This document shows positions 17,178 to 25,718 of a stretch of DNA of 64,000 bases, piece by piece (the first letter of the stretch is position 1; every line of letters starts with the position of its first letter). The DNA lies in assembly GCA_016930695.1 (NCBI GenBank), contig JAFGGD010000046.1, positions 1 to 64,000 on the forward strand, read 5' to 3'. A program made the translations under genes and the position numbers. The DNA comes from Candidatus Eisenbacteria bacterium. GTDB taxonomy: Bacteria; Orphanbacterota; Orphanbacteria; Orphanbacterales; Orphanbacteraceae. The notes beneath the pieces were generated by a model. It saw only the letters and a program-made list of their open reading frames with translations. It did no database searches and was not told the origin of the DNA.

Positions 17178-18203
17178 TCATCCGGCGGCGGACGGCCCCG
17201 CGCCTGCCCGCTCCCGCGTCAACTCTTGGATGAGACGGGCCTGCTCTTCCGTTTTCCGGTCGAGTTCCAACGCCCATCGTGTTCTGTCCTCGAATTCGGC
17301 CTGCAGTTTCTCGATCGTTTTGTCCCGCAGCTCCAGCTCGCGCTGCAGATCCAGCGCCCAGCGCCCGCGCTCGTCCAGCTGCTGTTGCAGGCGCCGGCCG
17401 TGCTGGACAAGCGCGGCGGCCCGTCCCGATCCGTCGGCGAGGTCATCGCCCAGAGCGATGCAGATCGCGCCGGGCGACGGGAATCCCTCGGCCCCGCTCA
17501 TCCGGCAGAGGGCGACCATGTAGGAGCATCTCTCCAGCTTCGCCGCGACCGGAACCGGTGCGCCCCAGCCGGAACGGTCCGGAGGGGCGATGAGCCGCAT
17601 CTCCGCGGAAAGCGACGCCTTCTCCCCCGGATCGACGACGGGGAGAATGGAGAGCCCCGAGGCCGGACCCTGGACGTACCAGTCCACGCGCCCGAACCGC
17701 CCCTCCAAAAGCGCCCGCATCTCTTCCGGCACGTACTCCTTGACGTGATAAGGATTGTCGCCCCCTTCGCCGCCCGCCTCGTAGGTGTGCGCGTTCGGCG
17801 TGGAGAGAACGAGAGCGCCGTCCGGCCGGAGCAACCGTTTCATCTCGTCCAGGAAACGCTCTGGACGGTCGACGTGTTCGAAGACCTCGAAGGCGACGAT
17901 CCGGTCGAAGGAGCCCGCTTCCAGTCCCGTTTCGAGGACGTCCCGGCGCTCGTAGGCGACGGCGTCGTGCGGATGGTTCTCGCGGCAATAGGCGATCGCC
18001 TCTTCCGAGACGTCGATGCCGAGCACCGACGCCGCGCCCGCCCGGGCGAGATGATAGGAGCCGTATCCGCAGCCGCATCCCGCGTCGAGAACGCGTTTCC
18101 CCACGGTGAGTGGCGCGGCGAAGGCGTAACGGGACACGTGTTCCAGAAAGAGCTCGTCCAATCCTTCCACGCCGGGGACCAATCGTTCACCGGTGAATTC
18201 CAT
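17178..18203 (-). CDS. SAM-dependent methyltransferase with coiled-coil tail
   Basis: 341 residues from the ATG at 18203 (MEFTGERLVPG); the frame is open upstream but overlaps the heptosyltransferase gene in another frame. Residues 30-180 are a class I methyltransferase with the SAM motif VLDAGCGCGYGSYHLA, followed by GIDVSEEAI and FEVFEHVDRPERFL. The last 80 residues form a coiled coil with two copies of a 28-residue unit containing RWAL(D/E)L. The same unit occurs in the radical SAM protein at 60979-63165. It probably methylates a sugar or glycan made by the neighbouring transferases. Confidence 0.88.
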   Translation of the reverse strand: MEFTGERLVPGVEGLDELFLEHVSRYAFAAPLTVGKRVLDAGCGCGYGSYHLARAGAASVLGIDVSEEAIAYCRENHPHDAVAYERRDVLETGLEAGSFDRIVAFEVFEHVDRPERFLDEMKRLLRPDGALVLSTPNAHTYEAGGEGGDNPYHVKEYVPEEMRALLEGRFGRVDWYVQGPASGLSILPVVDPGEKASLSAEMRLIAPPDRSGWGAPVPVAAKLERCSYMVALCRMSGAEGFPSPGAICIALGDDLADGSGRAAALVQHGRRLQQQLDERGRWALDLQRELELRDKTIEKLQAEFEDRTRWALELDRKTEEQARLIQELTRERAGAGPSAAG

Positions 18204-19368
18204 GCGTCTCTCCCTCCGGTTCTTGCGCCGCCTCGGCCGGCGCCTCGGCCGCTTCCGACCCCAGCAACCCCTCCAACGCGCGGCGAACCGTTTCCACGTC
18301 GATCGATTCCATGCAGTTCGGCGACCGGTCGCACGCGCCCCGGTAACAGCAGAGACAGTCCAGGTCCGCCGTGACGCGGACGCCGAGACCGTACATGTCG
18401 ATTTCCCAGGGGGAGGTGGGGCCGAAGAGGGCGACCGTCGCGCGACCCAGGGCGAGAGAGGCGTGGAGCGCCAGCGTGTCGCCGGTGACCACGGCCTCGC
18501 AACGCTCGAGGAGCGCGAAGAAATTCCGCATCGAGTGGTCCGAACCGACGTCGATCGCGGCGCCGCCCGAGCGTGCGGCGATCCACCGGTTCGTCTCCGC
18601 CTCCAGTTCCCCGCCGAGAAGAAGCACCCGGATATCCCCCCGATCGTCGAAACGCCGGGCGAGATCCAGGAAACGCTCCTTCGGCCAGCGCTTGAGCGGC
18701 CAGCGCGCGCTCGATCCCGTGTTGAATCCGACGATCCTCTCCGACGGGCCGATCCCCCCCCTCTCGAGCCGGCCGGCGGCGGCGGCGCGTTCCCGGTCGG
18801 TGAGGCGAAGCAGGATCCTCTGTCCCTCCGGGTCGAGACGGAGTAGGCGGTGGACGTGCTCCTGGTAGGTCCGGCGGTTCGCCCGTTTCCGGTCGTCCCG
18901 GCCGCCCATCTCGAGCCACTCCTCCGCCTCCGGTCCGGCGGGCCGGACCACGCCTTTCTCGTCCAGGACATAGCCGCGCCGCTCTCCGCCCCGGGCGAGC
19001 GAGGCGAGCGCCGCGCTCTTTCTCGAGGCGTCCGGGTTCAGGATCCGGTCGAAGCGCTCCACGCCGAGTCGTGCGATCGCCTCCGGGCCGAGCGTCCATA
19101 TCTCCTCGATCAAGGGGTTGTTGTCGAGAACCGGTTTCGCCGCCGGCGACGTGAGCCAGACCACCCACGAACGCGGACTCTCTCGGCGGACCGCCGGCAG
19201 GATGGAGGTGGTGCGAAGCACATCGCCGACCGCATCCAGTTTGACGACGAGGATCCGCTCCCCGCGCTCCTCGCGATGGGGGCAATCGTCGCAGGTCATC
19301 CCGTCCCGCTTGTGATACCCGCAGGGGCGGTCCCCGGAGAAATGACGGCACTCCAGGTCAAGATCCAT
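18187..19368 (-). CDS. GT9 heptosyltransferase-family protein with N-terminal Cys cluster
   Basis: 393 residues. The start has four cysteines (7, 16, 26, 29) in CRHF, PCGYHK and CDDCPH, a probable zinc site. The GT-B fold follows: ILVVKLDAVGDVLRTTSIL is the N-terminal loop of ADP-heptose transferases, and the C-terminal half has GFNTGSSARWPLKRWP, TGDTLALHASLALG and VALFGPTSPWE. A second Cys group (CLCCYRGAC) lies near residue 340. Members transfer heptose or another sugar to lipopolysaccharide or protein, as in autotransporter and flagellin modification. The start overlaps csrA by 11 bases, so expression is coupled to the flagellin regulators. Confidence 0.88.
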   Translation of the reverse strand: MDLDLECRHFSGDRPCGYHKRDGMTCDDCPHREERGERILVVKLDAVGDVLRTTSILPAVRRESPRSWVVWLTSPAAKPVLDNNPLIEEIWTLGPEAIARLGVERFDRILNPDASRKSAALASLARGGERRGYVLDEKGVVRPAGPEAEEWLEMGGRDDRKRANRRTYQEHVHRLLRLDPEGQRILLRLTDRERAAAAGRLERGGIGPSERIVGFNTGSSARWPLKRWPKERFLDLARRFDDRGDIRVLLLGGELEAETNRWIAARSGGAAIDVGSDHSMRNFFALLERCEAVVTGDTLALHASLALGRATVALFGPTSPWEIDMYGLGVRVTADLDCLCCYRGACDRSPNCMESIDVETVRRALEGLLGSEAAEAPAEAAQEPEGETHGIHR

Positions 19369-19573
19369 CGCCGCCTCCGCTCCCGGCGCCGCCCGCCGGA
19401 ACCGGCGCGCCGTCGCGCTTTCCGTCGGCGAACAGCTCGCCGCGGGCCACCGCGACCGACTGGGGCGCTTCGATGGCGATCCGCACCTGTTTCCCCTGCA
19501 CCTCCCGTATCACCAGAACGATGTCCGGGCCGATGCGTAGGGATTCACCGACTCTGCGGGCGATGACCAGCAT
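19358..19573 (-). CDS. csrA: carbon storage regulator CsrA
   Basis: 71 residues from the ATG at 19573 (MLVIARRVGESLRIG), the standard start. The family core, including VQGKQVRIAIEAP, is complete; the Gly/Pro-rich tail is longer than usual. CsrA is an RNA-binding dimer that blocks translation at GGA sites. It sits 8 bases downstream of fliW, its protein antagonist, and a GGA hairpin lies in the flagellin leader, so flagellin is the expected target. Confidence 0.96.
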   Translation of the reverse strand: MLVIARRVGESLRIGPDIVLVIREVQGKQVRIAIEAPQSVAVARGELFADGKRDGAPVPAGGAGSGGGDGS

Positions 19574-19581
19574 GGCTTCCC

Positions 19582-20040
19582 TTATCCCCCGAAGACCGCG
19601 CGTCTCTCGCCGCGGATCCCATCGATCACGTTGTGCCGCGGCGACCACTCGTCACCGGGAAGGATCACCTGACGGCCGATCCGCCTCGCGCGGTTCACAA
19701 TGATCGGCCCCTTCAGATTGGCGGTCATCTTCTCCGGGTTGTCCGGCACGCCCACCACGACCCACACGTCCAACGCGCTCCGCCCGTCCCAACCGAGCGC
19801 CTGCCGGTCCTCGGCGGAGAGGTCGATGCGGTAACCGGGACAAAAGAGGGACGGGTCGAGCACCACGAAGGCGAGATCCGGGCGGTCCACCGACTGGAGC
19901 CATTGGAAAGGCGATTCTCCGCGCCGGTTCACGACCAGGTAGCGATGAACGTCGCCGAATCCGTAGAGGCCATCGGGAAAGCCCAGGAATTCTTCCTCGC
20001 CGGCCTCCAAGGCTCCGAAGCGCGTCGTTTCCACTCGCAT
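19582..20040 (-). CDS. fliW: flagellar assembly factor FliW
   Basis: 152 residues of the FliW family, with FLGFPDGLYGF near the start, PFQWLQSVDRPDLAFVV in the middle and LKGPIIVN towards the end. FliW binds CsrA allosterically and releases the flagellin message; free flagellin takes FliW away, which closes a feedback loop. It lies between flgL and csrA, the same order as in Bacillus. Length is normal. Confidence 0.95.
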   Translation of the reverse strand: MRVETTRFGALEAGEEEFLGFPDGLYGFGDVHRYLVVNRRGESPFQWLQSVDRPDLAFVVLDPSLFCPGYRIDLSAEDRQALGWDGRSALDVWVVVGVPDNPEKMTANLKGPIIVNRARRIGRQVILPGDEWSPRHNVIDGIRGERRAVFGG

Positions 20041-20076
20041 GCCGCGTCGATCCTTTCCCGCGCCGCCGACGGGGCG

Positions 20077-21186
20077 CTAGAGATAGTTCACCAGAGACAT
20101 CTGCATCAGGTTGGCCGAAGTGGCCAGCGCCGCTTCGTATCCCATCTGCTCCGCCTGGAGGCGCACCACCGCCTCGGCCAGGTCCACGCCGTCCAGGTCG
20201 GCGATCATGCTCTCCAGGTTGATGGCGTTGCTCTCCAACGAGATCTGTTGGTTCTCGAGGCTCACCGAACGCGTGCCCACCACGCCGAGCACCTCGGTCA
20301 CGTGATCGATCGCCGTGTCGATTGAATCGAGCAGGCCTTGCACGCCCACCGCGTCGTCCTTCCAGAGCTGGTTTTTCAGCCCCACGACCATCTCGAACAG
20401 ATCCACGTCCGCCTGAAAGACTTCGGGGGCGACCAGGTTCACGTTCACGGTCCGGTCCCGCGCGACCTGCCGCACGATCTCCCCTTCGATGTCGTCGGCG
20501 AGGGAGAAGGAGCTGTATGTCTCGGTCTCGTAGTCGGCGAGGTAGCCGGTTCCTTCCGCCATGGCGCCGCCCCCGAGCAGGGTGATCCGCCCCGTCTCGT
20601 AGTCCGCCTCGTAATCCACGCCCTCCACGTAGGTGACCGTGCCGCTCAGGTCGGTGACGACCAGCGACCCGCTCTCGATCCGCGCGTTTTCCAGGTCCGT
20701 CGCCGCGCCGACCGCGCCGGCGGTGAACGCCTCTCCGGTCACGGTGGTGCTCGCCGTGTAAGGGGCCGTGGAGGTGCTATAGCCGGAGAAAAGATAGCGA
20801 TCGTCGATCATCACCCGGGATTGATCGAGAAACTCCGTCAGCAGCTCGTTCACCGTGGAAGCCATGGCGTTGCGGTCCACCGGGACCTCGTTGGCCGCCT
20901 GAAGGGCGATCTCCTTCAGCTGCATCAACACTTCGGTGATCTCGTTCAGGGAGTTCTCCGTCTCGGTGAGCCACCGCAGGCCGTCGGCGATGTTCCCCTG
21001 ATACTGGGTGTTGTCCGCCTGCAGCTGCTGAAGCGCGAGCAGCCGCCGCGTCGCCCGCGGATCGTCGGAGGGCTTTTGAATGCGCCGGCCCGTGGCCATT
21101 TCGGTTTGGATCCGCTCGATCCGCCCCATCGAGTTGTTCAGGATGTTCATCATGTTATGGCTCAAACGATTACTCGGAATACGCAT
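20077..21186 (-). CDS. flgL: hook-filament junction protein FlgL (HAP3)
   Basis: 369 residues. N-terminal flagellin-like helices carry MATGRRIQKPSDDPRATRRL, and the C-terminus has ALATSANLMQMSLVNYL. FlgL joins hook and filament with FlgK. A middle insert (about 160-225) holds repeated Tyr-Glu-rich strands (VDYEADYETG, GYLADYETETY), probably a surface domain. It starts 12 bases after flgK and precedes fliW. Confidence 0.95.
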   Translation of the reverse strand: MRIPSNRLSHNMMNILNNSMGRIERIQTEMATGRRIQKPSDDPRATRRLLALQQLQADNTQYQGNIADGLRWLTETENSLNEITEVLMQLKEIALQAANEVPVDRNAMASTVNELLTEFLDQSRVMIDDRYLFSGYSTSTAPYTASTTVTGEAFTAGAVGAATDLENARIESGSLVVTDLSGTVTYVEGVDYEADYETGRITLLGGGAMAEGTGYLADYETETYSSFSLADDIEGEIVRQVARDRTVNVNLVAPEVFQADVDLFEMVVGLKNQLWKDDAVGVQGLLDSIDTAIDHVTEVLGVVGTRSVSLENQQISLESNAINLESMIADLDGVDLAEAVVRLQAEQMGYEAALATSANLMQMSLVNYL

Positions 21187-21198
21187 GACCTTCCCCCG

Positions 21199-22581
21199 CT
21201 AACCGAGGTTCTGAATCAGGGACGCCATCATCTCGTCGATGGTGCTCGTAACCTGCACCATCGCCTCGTAGGCGTGCTGATAGGCGAGGAGGTTCGTCAT
21301 CTCCTCGTCCAGAGACACGCCGCTGACGCCCAGTTTCTGGTTGTCGATGTCCAGCAGCAGGAACTCTTCCGCGTCGGCGAAGGAGGCCGCTTCTTGGGAG
21401 TCGAAGCCGATCCGGCCCACCATCGCGTTGTAGAAGGTGCTGATGGTGGCCGAACCGCTCTCCATCACGAGGCCGTTTTTCAGGTTGGCGATGAGCAATG
21501 CCTGGTTGCCGTCCCCCTCCAACCCGCCGGTGGACGCGGCGATGGAATCCAGACCGCAGAGAATCGCCGTATCGAGATCGATGACGGCGGCTCCCGTTCT
21601 CTCCGGGTTGAAGAAGTTGCGGCCCGTGCCGCCGTCCAACCCGAATCCCGCGGCGTGCAACGTGTTCACCTGCCCCACGAAGGCGGCGGCCAGCTCGTCC
21701 AGATCGTCGATGTATCCCTGGATTTTATCGTCCCGAGCGGTGATGTAACCGCTCAGCAAACCGCTGCTGAAACTGGCTTCCTGGTTCGAATCGCGCCACA
21801 TGATCTCCGTCGAATGAGCCGTCCTGTCGGTGCCCGTCGCCAGAACCAGTTGCCTTCCCGTGTAGCGCTGTACGAGAACCTGAGAGCCCATCATCACCGT
21901 GGTCGAGCCGTCCAGCTGCTCGTCCACCTGGATGTTCACGATCTCCGAAAGCTGATCCAGCAGAAGATCGCGCTCGTCGCGCAGTCCGCTGGCCCCGTGG
22001 CCGCCGAACTCCCCCTCCATGATCATCGTGTTGAGCTGGGCCAACCGTTCCGAGATCCCGTTGATCTCGTCGATGTGCGCTTCGATTTCGTCGGTCAGGT
22101 TGCTCTGGAGATCGAGCAGGTGGCCGTGCAGTTCGTGGAAACTGCTGGTCAGCTGTTTCCCCAGCTCCCGCACCTGCGCGCGCGCCGCCTGGTTCTCCGG
22201 CTCCATGGAGAGGTCGTACCAGGACCCCCAGAAAGCCTCCATGGCATTGCCGAGGCTTCCGACGTTCGGCTCGTTGAGAACCGTCTCCACCTTGCTCAGG
22301 TGGTTCCGGAGCCCTCCCCACTTGCCGTAGTTGCTGTTGTGCTTCCGGAAAAGCGTGTCGATGGTCGCGTCGCGGATTCGCTCGATGTTGACGATCTCCG
22401 CGCCCGCGCCGACGGTCCCCACGCCCGTTTCGATCTCGATTCCGGACTGGAACACGGTGCGGCGGCGCGAATAGCCCGGCGTGTTGACGTTGGCGATGTT
22501 GGTGCCGATCACGCTCATGGCGAGTTGCTGTGTCTGCAGCGCCCGCCGCGCGATTTCCAGACTCGCGTTCAGGCTGAGCAT
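21199..22581 (-). CDS. flgK: hook-filament junction protein FlgK (HAP1)
   Basis: 460 residues. The rod-type N-terminus reads MSVIGTNIANVNTPGYSRR (about 22-40) and the C-terminus NLLAYQHAYEAMVQV, both diagnostic of FlgK. It forms the first junction ring between hook and filament and needs FlgN as export chaperone; flgN is just upstream. Length is at the short end for the family (about 450-650). Confidence 0.96.
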   Translation of the reverse strand: MLSLNASLEIARRALQTQQLAMSVIGTNIANVNTPGYSRRRTVFQSGIEIETGVGTVGAGAEIVNIERIRDATIDTLFRKHNSNYGKWGGLRNHLSKVETVLNEPNVGSLGNAMEAFWGSWYDLSMEPENQAARAQVRELGKQLTSSFHELHGHLLDLQSNLTDEIEAHIDEINGISERLAQLNTMIMEGEFGGHGASGLRDERDLLLDQLSEIVNIQVDEQLDGSTTVMMGSQVLVQRYTGRQLVLATGTDRTAHSTEIMWRDSNQEASFSSGLLSGYITARDDKIQGYIDDLDELAAAFVGQVNTLHAAGFGLDGGTGRNFFNPERTGAAVIDLDTAILCGLDSIAASTGGLEGDGNQALLIANLKNGLVMESGSATISTFYNAMVGRIGFDSQEAASFADAEEFLLLDIDNQKLGVSGVSLDEEMTNLLAYQHAYEAMVQVTSTIDEMMASLIQNLG

Positions 22582-22627
22582 TTCTCGTCCTCTCGTTCCC
22601 CGCGGGGGGATCCCGTCTCCCGCTCCG

Positions 22628-23128
22628 TCAGGTGGTTCGATCCACCAGCGCGTACAGCGCCCCGCCCGGCTCTAAATCGCCCGAGGATCCGTAGGTCCTC
22701 TTCTCCGGGCCCTTGCCGCCGACGACGCCGAGCAGTTCCCGAATAAAAGCGAGGGAGTTCTGGATCAGTCGTCGGTTGTGCCGGTTCACCCGGCCGATGT
22801 CTTCGAGTGTGGCGCGGATCGCCTCGCCCATGGACCGCAGCTCCGCGCCGGCCTCCGGATCCACGTTCTCGGCGAGTTTCTTCAGGGTCATTCCTCCCGG
22901 ATCGACGCCCAGCTCGCCGGAGATCCGCGTCATCAGTTCCTTCCGGGAGCGGTCGATCGCCTGGACCCGCTCCAGGCAACGCTCCTGCTTCTCTATGCTC
23001 TCCAGAATCCCCGGCACGTCCCTCTTGGCTAAAATGCCGCGCTGCTCGCGAAGCACGGCCTCTAAGTCGCGGAGGTTCTCAACCTGCCGGGAGAGGAGTG
23101 TCCGGAGATCGCCCAACATGGCCTCCAC
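22628..23128 (-). CDS. flgN: FlgN-type export chaperone
   Basis: 166 residues, nearly all helix. It starts at a GTG (23128) with AGGAGG eight bases upstream inside flgJ; an ATG at 23119 is the other choice. The start LGDLRTLLSRQVENLRDLEAVLREQ and the later RRLIQNSLAFIRELLG fit the FlgN family, which guards FlgK and FlgL before export. Sequence identity in this family is low, so position between flgJ and flgK counts strongly. Confidence 0.82.
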   Translation of the reverse strand: MEAMLGDLRTLLSRQVENLRDLEAVLREQRGILAKRDVPGILESIEKQERCLERVQAIDRSRKELMTRISGELGVDPGGMTLKKLAENVDPEAGAELRSMGEAIRATLEDIGRVNRHNRRLIQNSLAFIRELLGVVGGKGPEKRTYGSSGDLEPGGALYALVDRTT

Positions 23129-23971
23129 CTAGTCCGCCTCCTCTTGATCGGTTCGGCCCATCCGCCGTTTCACGCGGCTCACGTAATCCCGCGTCTCCCG
23201 GTAAGGAGGCACGCCGTCGTGGCGTTCCACCGCGCCGGGACCCGCGTTGTATCCCGCCAGCGCCTTTTCCAGGTCGCCGGAAAAGCGGTCGAGCAAGCCC
23301 CGCAGGTAACGGGCGCCGCCCCGGATGTTTTGTTCGGGGTCAAAGGAATCCCGCACGCCCATCTCCTCCGCCGTGCCGTCCATCAACTGCATCAGGCCCT
23401 TGGCCCCCTTGGGCGACGTCGCCTCGGGACGGCCCGCCGATTCTTGGGCGATCACGGCGCGCAGGAGTTCCGGCTCCAACTCGAACGCGGAGGCCGCCTC
23501 GCGGATGATCTCGTCGTAGCGCTCCACGCGCCCCTCGATCGTGTCCGGTTCGGCCGGTTCGCCCGCCGCCGCGTACCCGTCCGGGATCGGCAGCGACCGG
23601 ACGGGAGAGACGACGTTCCGGTAGCGGACGGGCGCGTCGGGATCAAAACGGGAGGCGAACTGGCGCTCCAGCGCGTCGCCGAGACCGATACCCCCCTGGG
23701 TGGCGATCTCTCGTGCGAGGTGCTCGTCCATCACTTCCGTCATCAACCCCGCGCCGGCCGGTTCCTCGCCGTCGCTCATCACTTTGGTCGTCTCCCGCAT
23801 CGTCTTGAGAAGGTGCCCGATGAAGATCGACTCGAACTCGCGGCACGCCCGCCGCAGTTTCTCCCGCTCCATGTTCTCGGCGGGCGCCGCTTCGGTGGTC
23901 TCCGCGTACTTCCCGATCGCCGCCGCCGGCGTCGGGATGGCCCGAGTCACGGATGAGATCCCCCCCACCAT
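23129..23971 (-). CDS. flgJ: FlgJ: rod-binding domain fused to SLT lytic transglycosylase
   Basis: 280 residues. The N-terminal part (about 30-115) is the FlgJ rod-cap domain, with REFESIFIGHLLKTM and GLMTEVMDEHLAREI. The C-terminal part (about 155-275) is a soluble lytic transglycosylase-like domain, with catalytic Glu in VIAQESAGRP, then KGAKGLMQLM and ALAGYNAGPGAV. It opens peptidoglycan so that the rod can pass. Enteric FlgJ carries a glucosaminidase domain instead; the transglycosylase form is known from other lineages. Its stop codon directly abuts the flgN start. No signal peptide is seen, as expected for a protein exported by the flagellar route. Confidence 0.94.
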   Translation of the reverse strand: MVGGISSVTRAIPTPAAAIGKYAETTEAAPAENMEREKLRRACREFESIFIGHLLKTMRETTKVMSDGEEPAGAGLMTEVMDEHLAREIATQGGIGLGDALERQFASRFDPDAPVRYRNVVSPVRSLPIPDGYAAAGEPAEPDTIEGRVERYDEIIREAASAFELEPELLRAVIAQESAGRPEATSPKGAKGLMQLMDGTAEEMGVRDSFDPEQNIRGGARYLRGLLDRFSGDLEKALAGYNAGPGAVERHDGVPPYRETRDYVSRVKRRMGRTDQEEAD

Positions 23972-23973
23972 CG

Positions 23974-25101
23974 TCAGATAATCCTCAGCTCGGCGCGAAG
24001 CGCTCCCGCTTCCTTCAACGCCTGGAAAATGGCGATCATGTCCCGGGGGCTCACGCCGAGCGCGTTCAGCGCGCGGGCCAGGTCCCCCACGTTCGCCGCC
24101 TCTTCCAACGGCGTGAGGGCGCTGTTCTCCTCGCCCACCGTAACCTGCGAATCCTCGAAGAGGACCGTCTCCCCCTGCGAGAAGGAGGTGGGCTGGGAAA
24201 CGAAGGGCCGTCCCCGGATCTCCACCGAGAGATTGCCGTGGGCGATCGCCACCGCCGAGATGGTCACGTGCTGCCCGGCGACGATCGTGCCGGTCCGCTC
24301 GTTCACCACGATCCGCGCGGCCGCGTCCGGCTGTACTTCCACCAACTCGATCCGGGAAAGGAGCGCCACCCGTTCCTCCACCGTCTCCTCGTCGGTGGGA
24401 TCGATCACCACCGTGGCGGCGTCGAGCGCCGTCGCCCTTTCGCCGCCCATCTCACCGTTGATCGCCTCGGCGACCCGCTTGGCGGTCGTGAAGTCCGGGT
24501 CGTACAAAAGGATCGTGATTTGTTCCTCGTCCACATCCGGCTCCCACTCCCGCTCCACGATGGCGCCGCCGGGGACGCGGCCGACGAGCACGTAGTTCTG
24601 CCCCACCTTGTCGCTCCCCGAACCCTTCACCGAGAAACCACCCACCGACACGGGCCCCTGGGCGCTTGCGTACACGAAACCGTCCGGCGTCGCGATCGGC
24701 GTGTGGAGAAGCGTTCCCCCTTCCAGGCTGGACGCGTCGCCGATGGAGGAGAGGGTCACGTCGACGGTGGAACCCTTCCGGTGAAAACGATTCAGCTTCG
24801 TCACCACCATCACCGACGCCGCGTTCCTCGAGCGGATCTTGCTCTCCGGGACCGTCACGCCGAGCCGCGTCAGCATGTTGGCGATGGACTGCATCGTGAA
24901 GATGGACGACTTGGAGTCGCCCGTTCCGTCCAGGCCGACCACGAGCCCGTAGCCGATCAGCTGGAGATCGCCGCCCACGTCGATGCGGGCCATGTCCTTG
25001 AGACGGACCGAGCCGTGCGCCGCGCCGGCGACGAAAAGCGCCGCCAGAAGCGCGCAGGCGATCCGGAGTCGGAAACCGCGCGGAAAAGTCCGAGTGTTCA
25101 T
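23974..25101 (-). CDS. flgI: flagellar P-ring protein FlgI
   Basis: 375 residues from the ATG at 25101, with a Sec signal peptide (about 1-25, ending AGAAHG). Motifs RLKDMARIDVGGDLQLIGYG, VVGLDGTGDSK and the C-terminal DMIAIFQALKEAGALRAEL are those of FlgI. It forms the periplasmic ring around the rod in the peptidoglycan layer and needs FlgA, encoded two genes upstream. Length is normal. It shows that the organism has an outer membrane motor. Confidence 0.97.
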   Translation of the reverse strand: MNTRTFPRGFRLRIACALLAALFVAGAAHGSVRLKDMARIDVGGDLQLIGYGLVVGLDGTGDSKSSIFTMQSIANMLTRLGVTVPESKIRSRNAASVMVVTKLNRFHRKGSTVDVTLSSIGDASSLEGGTLLHTPIATPDGFVYASAQGPVSVGGFSVKGSGSDKVGQNYVLVGRVPGGAIVEREWEPDVDEEQITILLYDPDFTTAKRVAEAINGEMGGERATALDAATVVIDPTDEETVEERVALLSRIELVEVQPDAAARIVVNERTGTIVAGQHVTISAVAIAHGNLSVEIRGRPFVSQPTSFSQGETVLFEDSQVTVGEENSALTPLEEAANVGDLARALNALGVSPRDMIAIFQALKEAGALRAELRII

Positions 25102-25113
25102 GCCGCCGCCCAC

Positions 25114-25713
25114 CTAAAAGATCCAACTCAGCAACCGCACGAAGATGTTCGGCCGGCTGCCGCTGGTCACCACGCCCTTCCCCTTGTAGGAGATTTGCGC
25201 GTTGGCGATGTCCGTCGAATAGACCATGTTCCCCGCGCCGATATCCTCGGGGCGGATCACGCCGCTCAGGGAAAGGATCTCCGTCTCGTCGTTGATGCCG
25301 ATCTCCCGCTCCCCTTGGATCAACAGGTCGCCGTTGGGCATCACCTGGGTCACCGTGGCCGCCATGTTCGCCGTCAGGCGCCCTTCGCGGGAGAGCTGCC
25401 CCGAGCCGTCGTGGCTCCTGTCGAACTCGGCGTTCATGCCGAAGTCGGGAAAGAAATCGAGGATCCCCGTTCCCTCGTCCGCGTTGTTCTGGAACTGCGT
25501 GTTCCGCCGCGTCGAGAGCTTCGAGGAGTTGCTGCCGCTCGCCCTCTCCACGATGGCGACCGTCACGATGTCGCCCACCGAGCGGGCCTTCACGTCCGCG
25601 TAGAGTGAGGCCTGCCGTACCGTCCGCGGCGGATCGATCTCCCCTTTTTTCGCTTCCGCCCCGGCGGCCGCGAGAACCGCCGCGAGGCAGATGATTCCGA
25701 TCATGCGAGTCAT
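25114..25713 (-). CDS. flgH: flagellar L-ring protein FlgH
   Basis: 199 residues from the ATG at 25713, chosen because GGGGAGG lies nine bases upstream; the ATG at 25722 touches that site. Core motifs ASLYADVKARSVGDIVTV, GRLTANMAATVTQVMPNG and GVIRPEDI are diagnostic. It makes the outer-membrane ring. FlgH is usually a lipoprotein, but here the signal peptide ends VLAAAGAEAKKG with no Cys at the cleavage site; the only nearby Cys (residue 9) is inside the hydrophobic core. It overlaps the flgA stop region and is followed by flgI. Confidence 0.95.
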   Translation of the reverse strand: MTRMIGIICLAAVLAAAGAEAKKGEIDPPRTVRQASLYADVKARSVGDIVTVAIVERASGSNSSKLSTRRNTQFQNNADEGTGILDFFPDFGMNAEFDRSHDGSGQLSREGRLTANMAATVTQVMPNGDLLIQGEREIGINDETEILSLSGVIRPEDIGAGNMVYSTDIANAQISYKGKGVVTSGSRPNIFVRLLSWIF

Positions 25714-25718
25714 ATGGA

